From Natronorubrum daqingense (lineage in GTDB: Archaea > Halobacteriota > Halobacteria > Halobacteriales > Natrialbaceae), in NCBI RefSeq assembly GCF_001971705.1, contig NZ_CP019327.1:310001-374000 (forward strand): a stretch of 64,000 nt of DNA, given 5' to 3'. The position numbers were made by a program, and so were the translations under genes. The notes beneath the pieces were generated by a model, which was not told the origin of the DNA, did not search any database, and was given only the letters and a program-made list of their open reading frames with translations. This document shows, in pieces, positions 28,096-39,560 of the stretch; positions within the stretch are counted from its first letter, which is position 1; every line of letters begins with the position of its first letter.

Positions 28096-29532
28096 ATGGC
28101 AAACGAGAGACCAACCGACGACGGGGACGGGCAACGGCGAATGACGACCGACCCCGAACGAATTCGCGAGTGGGCCGAATCGCGCGAGGCGGTTCCCGTT
28201 TCGACTCACGGCGGCGAGGGGCACGGCCACTCCTTCGCACGGCAGGGTGCGATCGAGGAGGACCACGAAGAGCACACCTGGGACGACTTCATGGAGACGT
28301 TCCGAGACGAGGACCTCGTGTTCGTCTATCACGACGAACCGGCCGCCGGGGACGAACTCGGCCACTTCGAACTGGTCGAGCGCGAAATGGCGTTCGATCG
28401 GGCCTCGATCGGTCGCAGCGAACTCGAGGATCAGCTTCGACAGGGCGAGACGGTGACGACCGAAATCGTCGAGACGCAGGTCGTCGAGACCGAAGTCGTC
28501 GAGCGCGACACGATCGAGAGTTCGGTCGTCGACACCGAACTCACGGAACGACGCGTCGTCGACAGCGAACTGTTGAACCGAGACATCGTGAACACAGAGT
28601 TCGTGAGCGCCGACGTCATCGAGGTGACCACCGACGAATCCCGACTCGAGACCATCGAGGAAATCGAACGCTACATCGTCGAGAGCCGAGTGGTCGACGT
28701 CGACATCGAACAACACGACGAGGTCGAGCGCGACGAGATCCAGACCGACGTCGAACTCGAGAGCGTTCAGCGCTCGATCCTCGAGAGCGACGTGGTTCGC
28801 TCCGACGTCGCCGCCGACGAGGTCGTCGATCGAGAGGTCATCGAGAGCAAGCGCGGCGAAGGCGACACCGTCCAGAGCGAACTGCTCGAACGCCGAACCG
28901 TCGAGGATCAGATCGACGAGCGCTCGATGATGCGCTTTACGCTCGAGGAGACCGAGTTGCTCGAGTCCGAGGTGATCGGCAGCGACCTGCTCGAGGGGGA
29001 GATCATCGACGTCGAGGAGTACGAGTCGATGGAGGCGATAGACGCTCCGGCGACTGGCGGCGTGGCTGGCGGCGAGTCGCTAGCTGGCGGTGATCCGATG
29101 AATGCGGACGAGACGATGGCCGGAGACGAACCGATGGCGGACGACGACGCGACGGCCGACGCGGGTTCCGAGCAACTCGGCGAAGACGAAGCGATGGCCG
29201 AGGTCCCCGCCGAAACGGGAGCCGACGCGGAGCGGGCTGACGAAGCGGGCCCACCCGGAACGGAAGCAACGGGAGCCGCCGGGCCGACCGAACTCTCGGC
29301 GGACGAACAGGGGAAGGCAGTCGTCGACGAGACGGGCGAGCAGGTCGGGATCGTGACGGAAATCGACGCACAGACGGCCTACATCGACCCCGAACCCGGA
29401 CTGACGGATCGACTCAAGGCCCGACTCAACTGGGGTGGCCACGGCGACGACGAATATCCGGTCGACGCCTCGGAAATCACCGAGATCACCGACGAAGAAG
29501 TGATCCTCGAGAGCAGACGCGACGCCGAGTAG
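28096..29532 (+). CDS. Pentapeptide-like repeat protein with PRC-barrel end
   Basis: 478 residues from MANERPTDDGDGQRRM. A N-terminal acidic part contains EEHTWDDFMETFRDEDLVFV. Residues about 117-310 are a long run of five-residue units of the form [TSR][ED][VIL][VI][ED], for example TEIVE TQVVE TEVVE RDTIE and SSVVD TELTE RRVVD; this period of five with a buried centre suggests a right-handed beta-solenoid like pentapeptide repeat proteins, but with acidic edges. A low-complexity Ala/Asp/Glu/Met linker follows (about 320-400), and the last 75 residues (GKAVVDETGEQVGIVTEI to TDEEVILES) look like a PRC-barrel. The function is not known; PRC-barrels bind RNA, cell-division or photosystem partners. 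Confidence 0.75.
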   Translation: MANERPTDDGDGQRRMTTDPERIREWAESREAVPVSTHGGEGHGHSFARQGAIEEDHEEHTWDDFMETFRDEDLVFVYHDEPAAGDELGHFELVEREMAFDRASIGRSELEDQLRQGETVTTEIVETQVVETEVVERDTIESSVVDTELTERRVVDSELLNRDIVNTEFVSADVIEVTTDESRLETIEEIERYIVESRVVDVDIEQHDEVERDEIQTDVELESVQRSILESDVVRSDVAADEVVDREVIESKRGEGDTVQSELLERRTVEDQIDERSMMRFTLEETELLESEVIGSDLLEGEIIDVEEYESMEAIDAPATGGVAGGESLAGGDPMNADETMAGDEPMADDDATADAGSEQLGEDEAMAEVPAETGADAERADEAGPPGTEATGAAGPTELSADEQGKAVVDETGEQVGIVTEIDAQTAYIDPEPGLTDRLKARLNWGGHGDDEYPVDASEITEITDEEVILESRRDAE

Positions 29533-29575
29533 GACTCGGGTGAGACGACACCCCAATTCGGCGACAGCCCTCGAG

Positions 29576-32500
29576 CTACCGGCCATTCTGGCTACGCTGG
29601 CCATTCTGGGCGTCGTCGTTCTCTCCGCCATCAGCGACGTAGCGCGCCCAGAGGAGCAACAGCGTCGGCAGGACGAGGATGCTCGAAAGAAATGCGTACG
29701 CGATCGTCAGCGCCGTCACGAAGCCGAACTGGCGAACGGCGGGGAGGAACGCGAGCGCGAGCGTGGTGAAGCCGAGCGTTGTCGTCGCGACGCTTCCGAA
29801 CAGCGCGCCACCCGTGCCGGCCATCGTTCGCGAGAGCGCGTCGGCGTCGTCCTCCCCTCTCCGACGCTCGAGGACGAAGCGCGAACTCACGTGGATGTTG
29901 TAGGCGACGCCGAGTCCGATCGTGAGGCTCGTGACGGTGCCCGTCAGGACGTTGAACGGGATTCCCAGCAGCGACATCGTGCCGACGATCCAGCAGACAG
30001 CGAGGGCGACCGGGAGCACCGTCACGATGCCGAGGGAGGCACTGTGGCCGGTGAGGTAGTAGGCGGCCGTCAGAAACCCGAAAACAGCGACGAGGGTGAC
30101 CACCAGGCTCTCGAAGATTCCGTCCAACAGACTCTCCTCGACGGTGTGCTCGACGATCTGCGGGCCGGTCGCGCTCGCGTTCCAGCGCTCGTCCGCGCCA
30201 CCGTCGTCGACCGTCGCCGCAGCCGATTGCACGTCGCTCGTCACCGTTTCGGCCGGCGCGTCTCCGCGAACAGAGACGAGCAGGCGAACCGACTCGTACT
30301 CGCCGTCGCTCGTGCGGTGGATCACTTCGCTCGCAGCCTCGGGATCGCTTTCGAATAGCTGGTCGTACAGCCCTTCGAGGTTCTGGTTTGGAACCCCGTC
30401 ACCCGTCCGATCGGCGAGGTGGAACGACGCGTTGAACGACTCGTCGTCGGCGGCGACGGACTCCATCACCGTCAGCGGATCCTGGTCGTCCGCGCCGGCC
30501 GAGTGCGCCGCGTCGGTCGACTCGCTCTCGCTCACCTGCGTCCGTGCCGAATCGACTCGCTCGAGCGTGTCGCCGTCCGTCACGTCGCCCGCGACGACGA
30601 TTTGGGCCTGTGCGTCCCGGTACTCGAAGCCGTCCTCGAGTGCTTCGTAACCGGCCGTCGCCTGATAGTCTCGGTCGGTCGGCGAAACGTGTTCGGTCCA
30701 CGACGGATTCTCGGCGAGAAGGTCGTCCTCCTCGAAGTTAGTGTCGACCGAACTCGCCGCGTAGAGGCCGCCCGCGGTCACCGCGAGGACGAGGACGAGG
30801 ACGACGAGCGGCGCGACGCGAGCCGCGTTCGCGCCGACCGACAACCCGCTGCGAACGGGGCCGTCTTCGATTCCGAGAGCGGGTCGCCGTCGCTCGAGGC
30901 CGCGTCGCTCGAGGGACTCGTCGAGTTCGATCTTGACCGCCGGCATCAGGCCGCCGAAGACGAGCAGTGCCGCGACGATGCCGACCGTGCTCACGAGGCC
31001 GAACTCGCGAAGCGGTGCGATCGGGCTCACGAGATTCGACAGAAAGCCGATCGCCGTCGTCGCGGTGACCCAGAGGAGGGCGACGCCGACACCGGTAAGC
31101 GCGAGCGCCATCGCCGGTCGAACGGCCGTGGCCGCCGTCTCGCGTGACTCGCGATGGCGCATGAAGACGTGGATTGCGTAGTCGATCGAGAGCCCGATCA
31201 AGAGGACGGGAATCGCCACGAAGAGTTGATTGAACGCGATCCCGGCCCAGCCCATGAATCCGAGCGTCCAGACGAGCACCGTTCCGATGCCGGCGACGCC
31301 GAGTGCGACCTCGATCGGATCGCGGTAGGCGACGGCCAGCGAGACGAGGACGACGCCGAGTGCGAGCGGGCCGACGAAAATCAGGCTGTCGACGATCGCC
31401 CGGTCGATCTCGTCCGAGACGATTCCGGGGCCAAAGACGACGTATTCACCGCCGCTCGCGTCGCCGTGATCCGCTGCCAGTTGCTGTACGGCGAGTTCGC
31501 TCTCGACGAGTCGGTCGCCGGTCGAATCCGTATTCGTATCCGCGTTCACGTCCCCGTTCACCTCTCCGTCCACTCCCGCCTGTGCGTGCCTGAGAACGGT
31601 CAGTCGCTTCTCTGCCTGTGTGTCTCCAACCTCGTACGACGAGGGGAGCAACGTCGTCGCGAACTCGTCGACGGCCGCCGACTCTTCGTCGACGAGTTCC
31701 TCGAGGTGGCGTTCGTAGGCCGACTCGTCTATCGACTCGAGCGCCGCGATCTGTTCTTCGAGCGGAGGCTGGTCGAGAGATTCGAGGTCGTCTCGTCGCT
31801 CCTCGAGTTCCCGCTGTTCCGCCCACAACTCGTCGTACTCGTCGCCGAGCACGCCGACCGTGCCGTCGGTGTACGCCGTCTCGAGGTCGACCTCGAATCG
31901 ATCCATTCGTTCGTCGTACGCCTCCGTCTCGATCTCGCCGTCCGCGTACGCCCGCTCGGTGGCGTTGATCTCCGATTGGACGGCTCGAACGCTCCCCGTC
32001 GCCCGATCGAACGACTGCGTCTGGTCGTCCTCGAGGTCGGCCGTCGTCTCCTCGCGAACCGACTCGAGTTCGGCGTCGAGTTCGTCCGCGCGGGTCTGAT
32101 ACGTGCTCGAGTCGATCTCGTCGTTCTCGTAAGAGGCGTTTAGCTCCGCGTAGTCGGCTTCGAGATCACGAACCGTCTCGAGGGCCCGTCGCAGATCGGT
32201 TTCGGTTTCGTCGAGTTGATCCGCACGTTCCTCGAGGTCGTCTCTGCGCTCGACGAGCGCGTCGACGTCGTCCTCGCGGAGTATGCTCGTCGCGACGACG
32301 TTTTCGACGCCGATCGTCGGCGAGTCTGCTGCCAGCGTCTCGTTGACGGTCTCGTTTTCGTGCAGTGCCCGTTGGAACTCGAGCGACTCGAGCAGCGACT
32401 CCTTCGCGAGCGCGTCGTCCTCGCTGACGATCACCGCAGTAACCGTCGTGTTCGCGTCCTCTTGGGCCGCGAAGTTCTCGGTCGCGTACTCGAGCGTCTT

Positions 32501-32680
32501 CGTTTCGTCCGTCTCGCTCTCGAATTGCTCGAGCGAGCTATCGTACTCGAGAAACGCGATTCCGACGCCGAAGACGGCCGTGAGGAGAAGAATCGACGCG
32601 ATCACGACCGTCGTGTGCGTCGTAATCGCGTCGACGAGCCGGCTGAACCGCGTCGGCTCGTCCCGTCTCCCCCCGTTCAT
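29576..32680 (-). CDS. RND-superfamily (MMPL-type) exporter with coiled-coil insertion
   Basis: 1034 residues. An N-terminal helix (TTVVIASILLLTAVFGVGIA) is followed by a large extracytoplasmic domain, then six helices around FVGPLALGVVLVSLAVAYR and LLIGLSIDYAIHVFMRHRES (the G-x-x-x-D-Y motif), and a second half with the same layout ending in SLTIGLGVAYNIHVSSRF and LALAFLPAVRQFGFVTAL. This is the two-fold repeat of the HAE3/MMPL branch of RND pumps, which use proton motive force to move lipids or hydrophobic compounds. Residues about 135-330 of the first outer domain are charged heptad-like sequence (long coiled coil). The ATG at 32680 has AGTATACG 30 bases upstream. The gene ends the minus-strand pair that starts with the 34750 protein. 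Confidence 0.88.
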   Translation of the reverse strand: MNGGRRDEPTRFSRLVDAITTHTTVVIASILLLTAVFGVGIAFLEYDSSLEQFESETDETKTLEYATENFAAQEDANTTVTAVIVSEDDALAKESLLESLEFQRALHENETVNETLAADSPTIGVENVVATSILREDDVDALVERRDDLEERADQLDETETDLRRALETVRDLEADYAELNASYENDEIDSSTYQTRADELDAELESVREETTADLEDDQTQSFDRATGSVRAVQSEINATERAYADGEIETEAYDERMDRFEVDLETAYTDGTVGVLGDEYDELWAEQRELEERRDDLESLDQPPLEEQIAALESIDESAYERHLEELVDEESAAVDEFATTLLPSSYEVGDTQAEKRLTVLRHAQAGVDGEVNGDVNADTNTDSTGDRLVESELAVQQLAADHGDASGGEYVVFGPGIVSDEIDRAIVDSLIFVGPLALGVVLVSLAVAYRDPIEVALGVAGIGTVLVWTLGFMGWAGIAFNQLFVAIPVLLIGLSIDYAIHVFMRHRESRETAATAVRPAMALALTGVGVALLWVTATTAIGFLSNLVSPIAPLREFGLVSTVGIVAALLVFGGLMPAVKIELDESLERRGLERRRPALGIEDGPVRSGLSVGANAARVAPLVVLVLVLAVTAGGLYAASSVDTNFEEDDLLAENPSWTEHVSPTDRDYQATAGYEALEDGFEYRDAQAQIVVAGDVTDGDTLERVDSARTQVSESESTDAAHSAGADDQDPLTVMESVAADDESFNASFHLADRTGDGVPNQNLEGLYDQLFESDPEAASEVIHRTSDGEYESVRLLVSVRGDAPAETVTSDVQSAAATVDDGGADERWNASATGPQIVEHTVEESLLDGIFESLVVTLVAVFGFLTAAYYLTGHSASLGIVTVLPVALAVCWIVGTMSLLGIPFNVLTGTVTSLTIGLGVAYNIHVSSRFVLERRRGEDDADALSRTMAGTGGALFGSVATTTLGFTTLALAFLPAVRQFGFVTALTIAYAFLSSILVLPTLLLLWARYVADGGENDDAQNGQRSQNGR

Positions 32681-32731
32681 CAGTCGTGACAACTGTTCGG
32701 AACGCGTATACTTCTTTCAGTTTCTTGTGCG

Positions 32732-34750
32732 TCACGCACGAACCGAGGGGCGGGCAGCGTAGAATCCGAGCGTAACTGCGGCGAGGCTGCCTAACACGAC
32801 GATCACCGCGCCGACGCCGTGCCAGTTGAGTTCGAACGCCTCGCCGCGGTCCAGTTCGGTCTCGAGCAGCGTCTCGACGCGGTCGTAGTCGATTTCGGGC
32901 ACGTCGGCATCTGCTTCGCCGGACGTGGAGACGGTCGTCTCCGACCCGACCTGCTCGCGGTCTCGGATCTCGGCTTCGGTGGGATCTGCGCCCGTGAACC
33001 CGTCGGCGACGACGTAGACGGTACTCGAGCCACCCGTCGTCTCGACGTGGAGTTCGGACGCCGTCAGTTCGTCTTCACCCCCGATCGGGACCGACTCGAT
33101 CGTCGCGTCCGGATCGGCCGCCGCGCCCTCGAGTTCGTACGTCCCGTCGTCGATCGTGAGGTCAGTTTTCGCGAGTTCGGCCGTCTGCACCAGCTCGTCG
33201 ACGCTCGACATCGGGACCACGTCGTCAGTGTCGACTCCCACGTCCCCGAGGCAGAGTTCGACGCCCAACACCGTCCCAACGTCGCCGAGGCCGTCGGGCG
33301 ACCACTCGAGTATCCCGTTCTCCCGGGCCTCAGAGTCGTAGACCACGTCGAGACCGTCTTCGGTCGACTCCGCGTCGAACGTCGCCGTGCGATCGGGCGT
33401 GAGCGCCTCGAGCTCGCGTTCCTCGAGCGCGCTCGCGTGGCGTTCCCAGTTTTCGCTGTCGCTCTCCCAGGTCGCGTCGACCGTCGTCAGGTCGTCCGGT
33501 CGCTCGGCCGTGACGTCCCACGACGTCGTCCGCTTCAGGTCCGTTTCCGCGCGCACCTCGAGCGTCTCCCTGACGTCGTCGAAGCGATCCGCGAGGTCGT
33601 CGTCGACCGACTCGATCGAGTCGGCGAGTTCGACCGTTCCGAGGACGACCTCGTCGTGGGCGTCGGCCTCGAGATCCCACTCGATGTCGGTCTCTTCGCC
33701 GTCCCGGTCGACGGTGAAATGGAGTTCCTCGACGTGCGCCTCGGCGAGTCGGTCCGCCATCGCCTGCGCTTCCGTCTCGTCTAAGTCGGTCTCGGCCTGT
33801 TGCTGGACCAGCGAGACGGCGGCCGCCGCCACCTCGTCCGTGACGCCCGCGTACTCGACGTGGTACTCGTACTCGACGATATTTTGGTCGCCGTCGGCGT
33901 TCTGCTCGCCATCCACGTAGTCGTAAGACTCGATTTCACCGTCGGCCGTCCCGCCCAATCCGACGGCAATACTCGAGTACCGATTCTCGAGGGACTCTCC
34001 GGCGTCCTCGCGCGTCTCCCATCGATCCGTCTCCCAGTCTTCGATGACCCGTCGTTCGCTCACCTCGAGGGAGTAGCCGTCGTCTCGCTCGACGACGGTC
34101 GCCTCGAGCGAATCCGTGCCGGCCGGCACGCCGTCGATCTCGGCCTCGACGAGCGAGAGCGTTCCCGAACTGGTGATCGACTCCGAGGTCGCCTCTAGCT
34201 CTCCGGTCGTCTCGAGTGCGTCGTAATCAGGGTCGTGCTCGGCGACAGTCGCCCGGACGTCACCGCTCGAGGTCGACTCGGCGTCGGTTTGTTCCACGTT
34301 GATGGCCGCCTCGAGGTCCGTAATCGGTGCCGGATCTTCGATCAGTACGTCACCGGTGCTCGAGACGTGCTCGTGGTCTGAGTGCACCGACAGGTCACCG
34401 CTCACGCCGCGTTCGTCCTCGTCGACGGCACCAGTGTAGTGCGTGTACGCGACTCCAGGATCCGTGTCGAGACCGAACTGCCCCTCGAGTGTCGTTCCAG
34501 TCTGGGACGCGTCGTGTGGATAGTCGTACGTGAGCACCGCGTCGCCATCGTCGGACACGTATACCGCTTCGACGTCTTCCGTCGCGTCGATCTCCTCGAG
34601 GATTTCCTCAGGGACCGGTTCGTCCGAGTCAGCGTGTGCGCCAGTGACCCCGATGGCCCCCAGGCTCGTCACGAGGAGTATCCCGACGAGTAGCGCGCTC
34701 GAACGTCCGAAACTGGCCATTCGTGCTGTCGGTTCTAACCCGATCTTCAT
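32732..34750 (-). CDS. Surface protein with signal peptide and C-terminal anchor (paralog A)
   Basis: 672 residues. Signal peptide around SALLVGILLVTSLGAIGVTG (residues about 19-38), then a very acidic, beta-rich ectodomain and one C-terminal helix (WHGVGAVIVVLGSLAAVTLG) with a short Arg-containing tail, so it is anchored by its C-terminus. Segments such as AVYVSDDGDAVLTYDY, EGQFGLDTDPGVAYT and TTSWDVTAERPDDL match the divergent gene at 34841, so the two are paralogs; this copy lacks the PGF motif. It is 51 bases upstream of the RND-type exporter and probably co-transcribed with it. The ATG at 34720 (MASFGRSS) is an alternative start. Confidence 0.78.
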   Translation of the reverse strand: MKIGLEPTARMASFGRSSALLVGILLVTSLGAIGVTGAHADSDEPVPEEILEEIDATEDVEAVYVSDDGDAVLTYDYPHDASQTGTTLEGQFGLDTDPGVAYTHYTGAVDEDERGVSGDLSVHSDHEHVSSTGDVLIEDPAPITDLEAAINVEQTDAESTSSGDVRATVAEHDPDYDALETTGELEATSESITSSGTLSLVEAEIDGVPAGTDSLEATVVERDDGYSLEVSERRVIEDWETDRWETREDAGESLENRYSSIAVGLGGTADGEIESYDYVDGEQNADGDQNIVEYEYHVEYAGVTDEVAAAAVSLVQQQAETDLDETEAQAMADRLAEAHVEELHFTVDRDGEETDIEWDLEADAHDEVVLGTVELADSIESVDDDLADRFDDVRETLEVRAETDLKRTTSWDVTAERPDDLTTVDATWESDSENWERHASALEERELEALTPDRTATFDAESTEDGLDVVYDSEARENGILEWSPDGLGDVGTVLGVELCLGDVGVDTDDVVPMSSVDELVQTAELAKTDLTIDDGTYELEGAAADPDATIESVPIGGEDELTASELHVETTGGSSTVYVVADGFTGADPTEAEIRDREQVGSETTVSTSGEADADVPEIDYDRVETLLETELDRGEAFELNWHGVGAVIVVLGSLAAVTLGFYAARPSVRA

Positions 34751-34840
34751 ACGTGTTTGGACGTTCGTATCACGACTGCGTTGTCACTTACTATCAATAT
34801 ATTCGAAAGTAACATATAGGTGAATGACAATTATCCAATA
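34751..34840. promoter_or_regulatory. AT-rich divergent promoter of the surface-protein pair
   Basis: The region is clearly AT-richer than its surroundings (ACTATCAATATATTCG and ACATATAGG). ACATATAGG at 34811-34819 lies about 26 bases before the ATG at 34841, and CGTGATACG (minus strand) about 20 bases before 34750. A shared controller of both paralogs is plausible. Confidence 0.5.
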
Positions 34841-36736
34841 ATGGGAAGGGACTTTGTTAGTGGTGCAACGGTTAGCCGTATAGGTGCAGTCATGATGGCT
34901 CTCATCATGATCACGTCGGTCGCAGCAGGCACTGCTGTGGCAGACACAGGGATGGAGGAAGCCGAGCCTGCAGACGAGGTGTTCGTCGACGACGACGGTG
35001 GGGCCGTTCTGGTCTACGACGAAGACGACGGGATCGACGACGAAGCGAGCGGTGAGTTCGGCGTCGATATCTCCGAGTCGGTGGCGTACGCGCTTGTCTC
35101 CGACGAGATCGAAGACGACGTCTCCGCTGCGTTCTCAATGGTCCTCGACAACGATGGCCTCGAGTCCTCAGGCTCGCTCGCCGCCGACCGACCGGCTGAC
35201 GTCGAAGACTTCTCGATGGACGTCACTGGCGAGCAAACGGAGTCGACGAACGACTTCGACGCGAACCTCGAGTTAGCACTCGCCGCCGCCGACTCCCCGC
35301 CGGAAGCGACCGCCGACGAGTCCGGCTCGACCAGTGGCTCTGTCGTCATGGGTGCTGATGATCTCGCCACGCAGGGCGAGTTCGACGTCTCACACAACGC
35401 ACCCCCTGATTCACCCGAGATCGGTCTCGACATGGAGATCACGGAGACGGGTGACGATTACACGCTCGAGATGGCTCAACAAAACGAAATCGTCGAGTTC
35501 GAAACCGACGACTGGGACACCGAGGACGCCGCACAGGCGACGCTCGAGGACGAGTTCGAAGTCGTCGCACAGGACCTCGGTAGCGACGTCACGGTCACCA
35601 TCCACGACTACGACTTCGAGGATGACGTCAACGCGATGGGCGACGGTCACCTCGATATCGAGTACACGATCGAACTCGAGAACGCCAAAGACGGCCTCGA
35701 GCAACTCGTCGCGGAGGATCTCGCGACCGATCCGACGCTCGACGTAACGCAGAGCGAGGCCGACGAGATCGCCGCGGATATCCTCGACGCCGAACTCGAG
35801 ACGTTCGAACTCGCGTTCGCCGAGGACGACACGACCGTCGACGGTCACTGGGACGTCGCGTTCAGTGGCTTCGAATCGTCCGCCTACGCGGTGATGGATC
35901 TCGCCGAAGCGAGCGACGAGATGGACGACGACGCGGCCGACGAGTTCGACGACTACGAGGAGATGTACGAGGCCCAGGCAGCGGCCGACCTCACCGAGAC
36001 GACCGAGTGGGACGTGACGTTCGACGCAGCCGGCGGATCGCAAGAATTCGTCGTCGACGTCACCTCCGAGGCGGACAACTGGGACGCCTACACCGACGAA
36101 CTCGCGGACCGCGATATCGATTCGCCCGAGTTCGTGATCGACGCCCACGCGGAAACGGTCGGCGACGAAATCGATCTCGAGATGGGCCTCGAGGTCGGAC
36201 AGGAGGCGATCATCGAAACGGCGATCACGACGATGGCTGACGACCTCCAGAACGACCCGACCGTCGATGACGACGCCCTCGAACTCGTCTCCGCCTTCGA
36301 CGAGGCCGACCTCGAACTCATGCAGTTCGATCTCGACATGGACGACGGAACGGTTACCTTCGAAACCGGTGCCTCCTTCGACGACCTCGGTGCGTTCGAG
36401 GCCCACCTCGAGGACGGCTACCACGGCCTGACGGTCGAACACATCTACGGCGACGACGACGCCGGCTACGTCTACGTCACCGACATGGCCGACGACGATG
36501 ACGACGAAGACGATATCCGCGAGCACTCGATCGTCGCGGACGACACCGAGATTCACATGCCGGGCGACTGGGACGAAGATCACCCGCGACTCGACATGGA
36601 GGAAGTCGACAACTACCTCGAGACCGACGTAGGCGACGACGAGTCGGACGATGACGACTCGATCCCCGGCTTCGGCGCAGTCGCCGCCCTCGTTGCCCTC
36701 CTCTCGATAGCGATGTGGGCGCGTTTCGATCGGTAA
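34841..36736 (+). CDS. Secreted PGF-CTERM surface protein (paralog B)
   Basis: 631 residues. The start at ATG 34841 (MGRDFVSGATVSR) gives a signal peptide with core GAVMMALIMITSVAAGTAVA; a GTG at 34820 would be an extension of seven residues. The mature protein is very acidic and beta-rich, with internal segments similar to paralog A (VFVDDDGGAVLVYD, EGEFGVDISE-type, TTEWDVTFDAA). It ends SIPGFGAVAALVALLSIAMW followed by Arg, a PGF-CTERM signal (PGF at 609-611), so it is probably processed by archaeosortase and lipid-anchored. The lack of any catalytic motif suggests a structural or partner role for the exporter of the same locus. Confidence 0.8.
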   Translation: MGRDFVSGATVSRIGAVMMALIMITSVAAGTAVADTGMEEAEPADEVFVDDDGGAVLVYDEDDGIDDEASGEFGVDISESVAYALVSDEIEDDVSAAFSMVLDNDGLESSGSLAADRPADVEDFSMDVTGEQTESTNDFDANLELALAAADSPPEATADESGSTSGSVVMGADDLATQGEFDVSHNAPPDSPEIGLDMEITETGDDYTLEMAQQNEIVEFETDDWDTEDAAQATLEDEFEVVAQDLGSDVTVTIHDYDFEDDVNAMGDGHLDIEYTIELENAKDGLEQLVAEDLATDPTLDVTQSEADEIAADILDAELETFELAFAEDDTTVDGHWDVAFSGFESSAYAVMDLAEASDEMDDDAADEFDDYEEMYEAQAAADLTETTEWDVTFDAAGGSQEFVVDVTSEADNWDAYTDELADRDIDSPEFVIDAHAETVGDEIDLEMGLEVGQEAIIETAITTMADDLQNDPTVDDDALELVSAFDEADLELMQFDLDMDDGTVTFETGASFDDLGAFEAHLEDGYHGLTVEHIYGDDDAGYVYVTDMADDDDDEDDIREHSIVADDTEIHMPGDWDEDHPRLDMEEVDNYLETDVGDDESDDDDSIPGFGAVAALVALLSIAMWARFDR

Positions 36737-37143
36737 CCTCCCGTTTCGGTTGCTGAACGGATTGCGTACGCAACTCGCGGTAATTTTTCGACTCCCGGTC
36801 ACTCGCTGACGCAGTGTCGACTCCCGGTATGTTGGCCGCAGACGAGGTGTCGGGACGGAGGACGACTGGCGCGTGCCGTCCGCGAGCGACCGCTCACGGT
36901 ACGTCCGTTCGTCGGTCTCCGAAGCGGATGTACCAGTTGAACTGCACCGGTGTAGGCGACGGTCCCTCGCAGTCGTCCGTCAACGAGCCTGAGCCGACGA
37001 CGTCATTTTCGAGACGCGTGGGTGTCCGTCAGCGTGGACTTATTTCAGTCACTGGCAGGTGCCGGGTACGTCGAAAGAAAATCCGCGGTCGAAACACGGC
37101 GGACCGAACAGCTCGACTCTCGAGGCCGAAGCGCCGAGAGCGA
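36737..37143. other. 407-base region without gene
   Basis: It separates paralog B from the convergent katG stop. A frame open from 36814 on the plus strand runs into the katG antisense and its product is Arg-rich, so it was not accepted. TCGACTCCCGGT occurs twice, at 36788-36799 and 36817-36828. Nothing else is recognised; it may hold transcript ends and decayed sequence. Confidence 0.4.
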
Positions 37144-39560
<2,417 letters not shown>

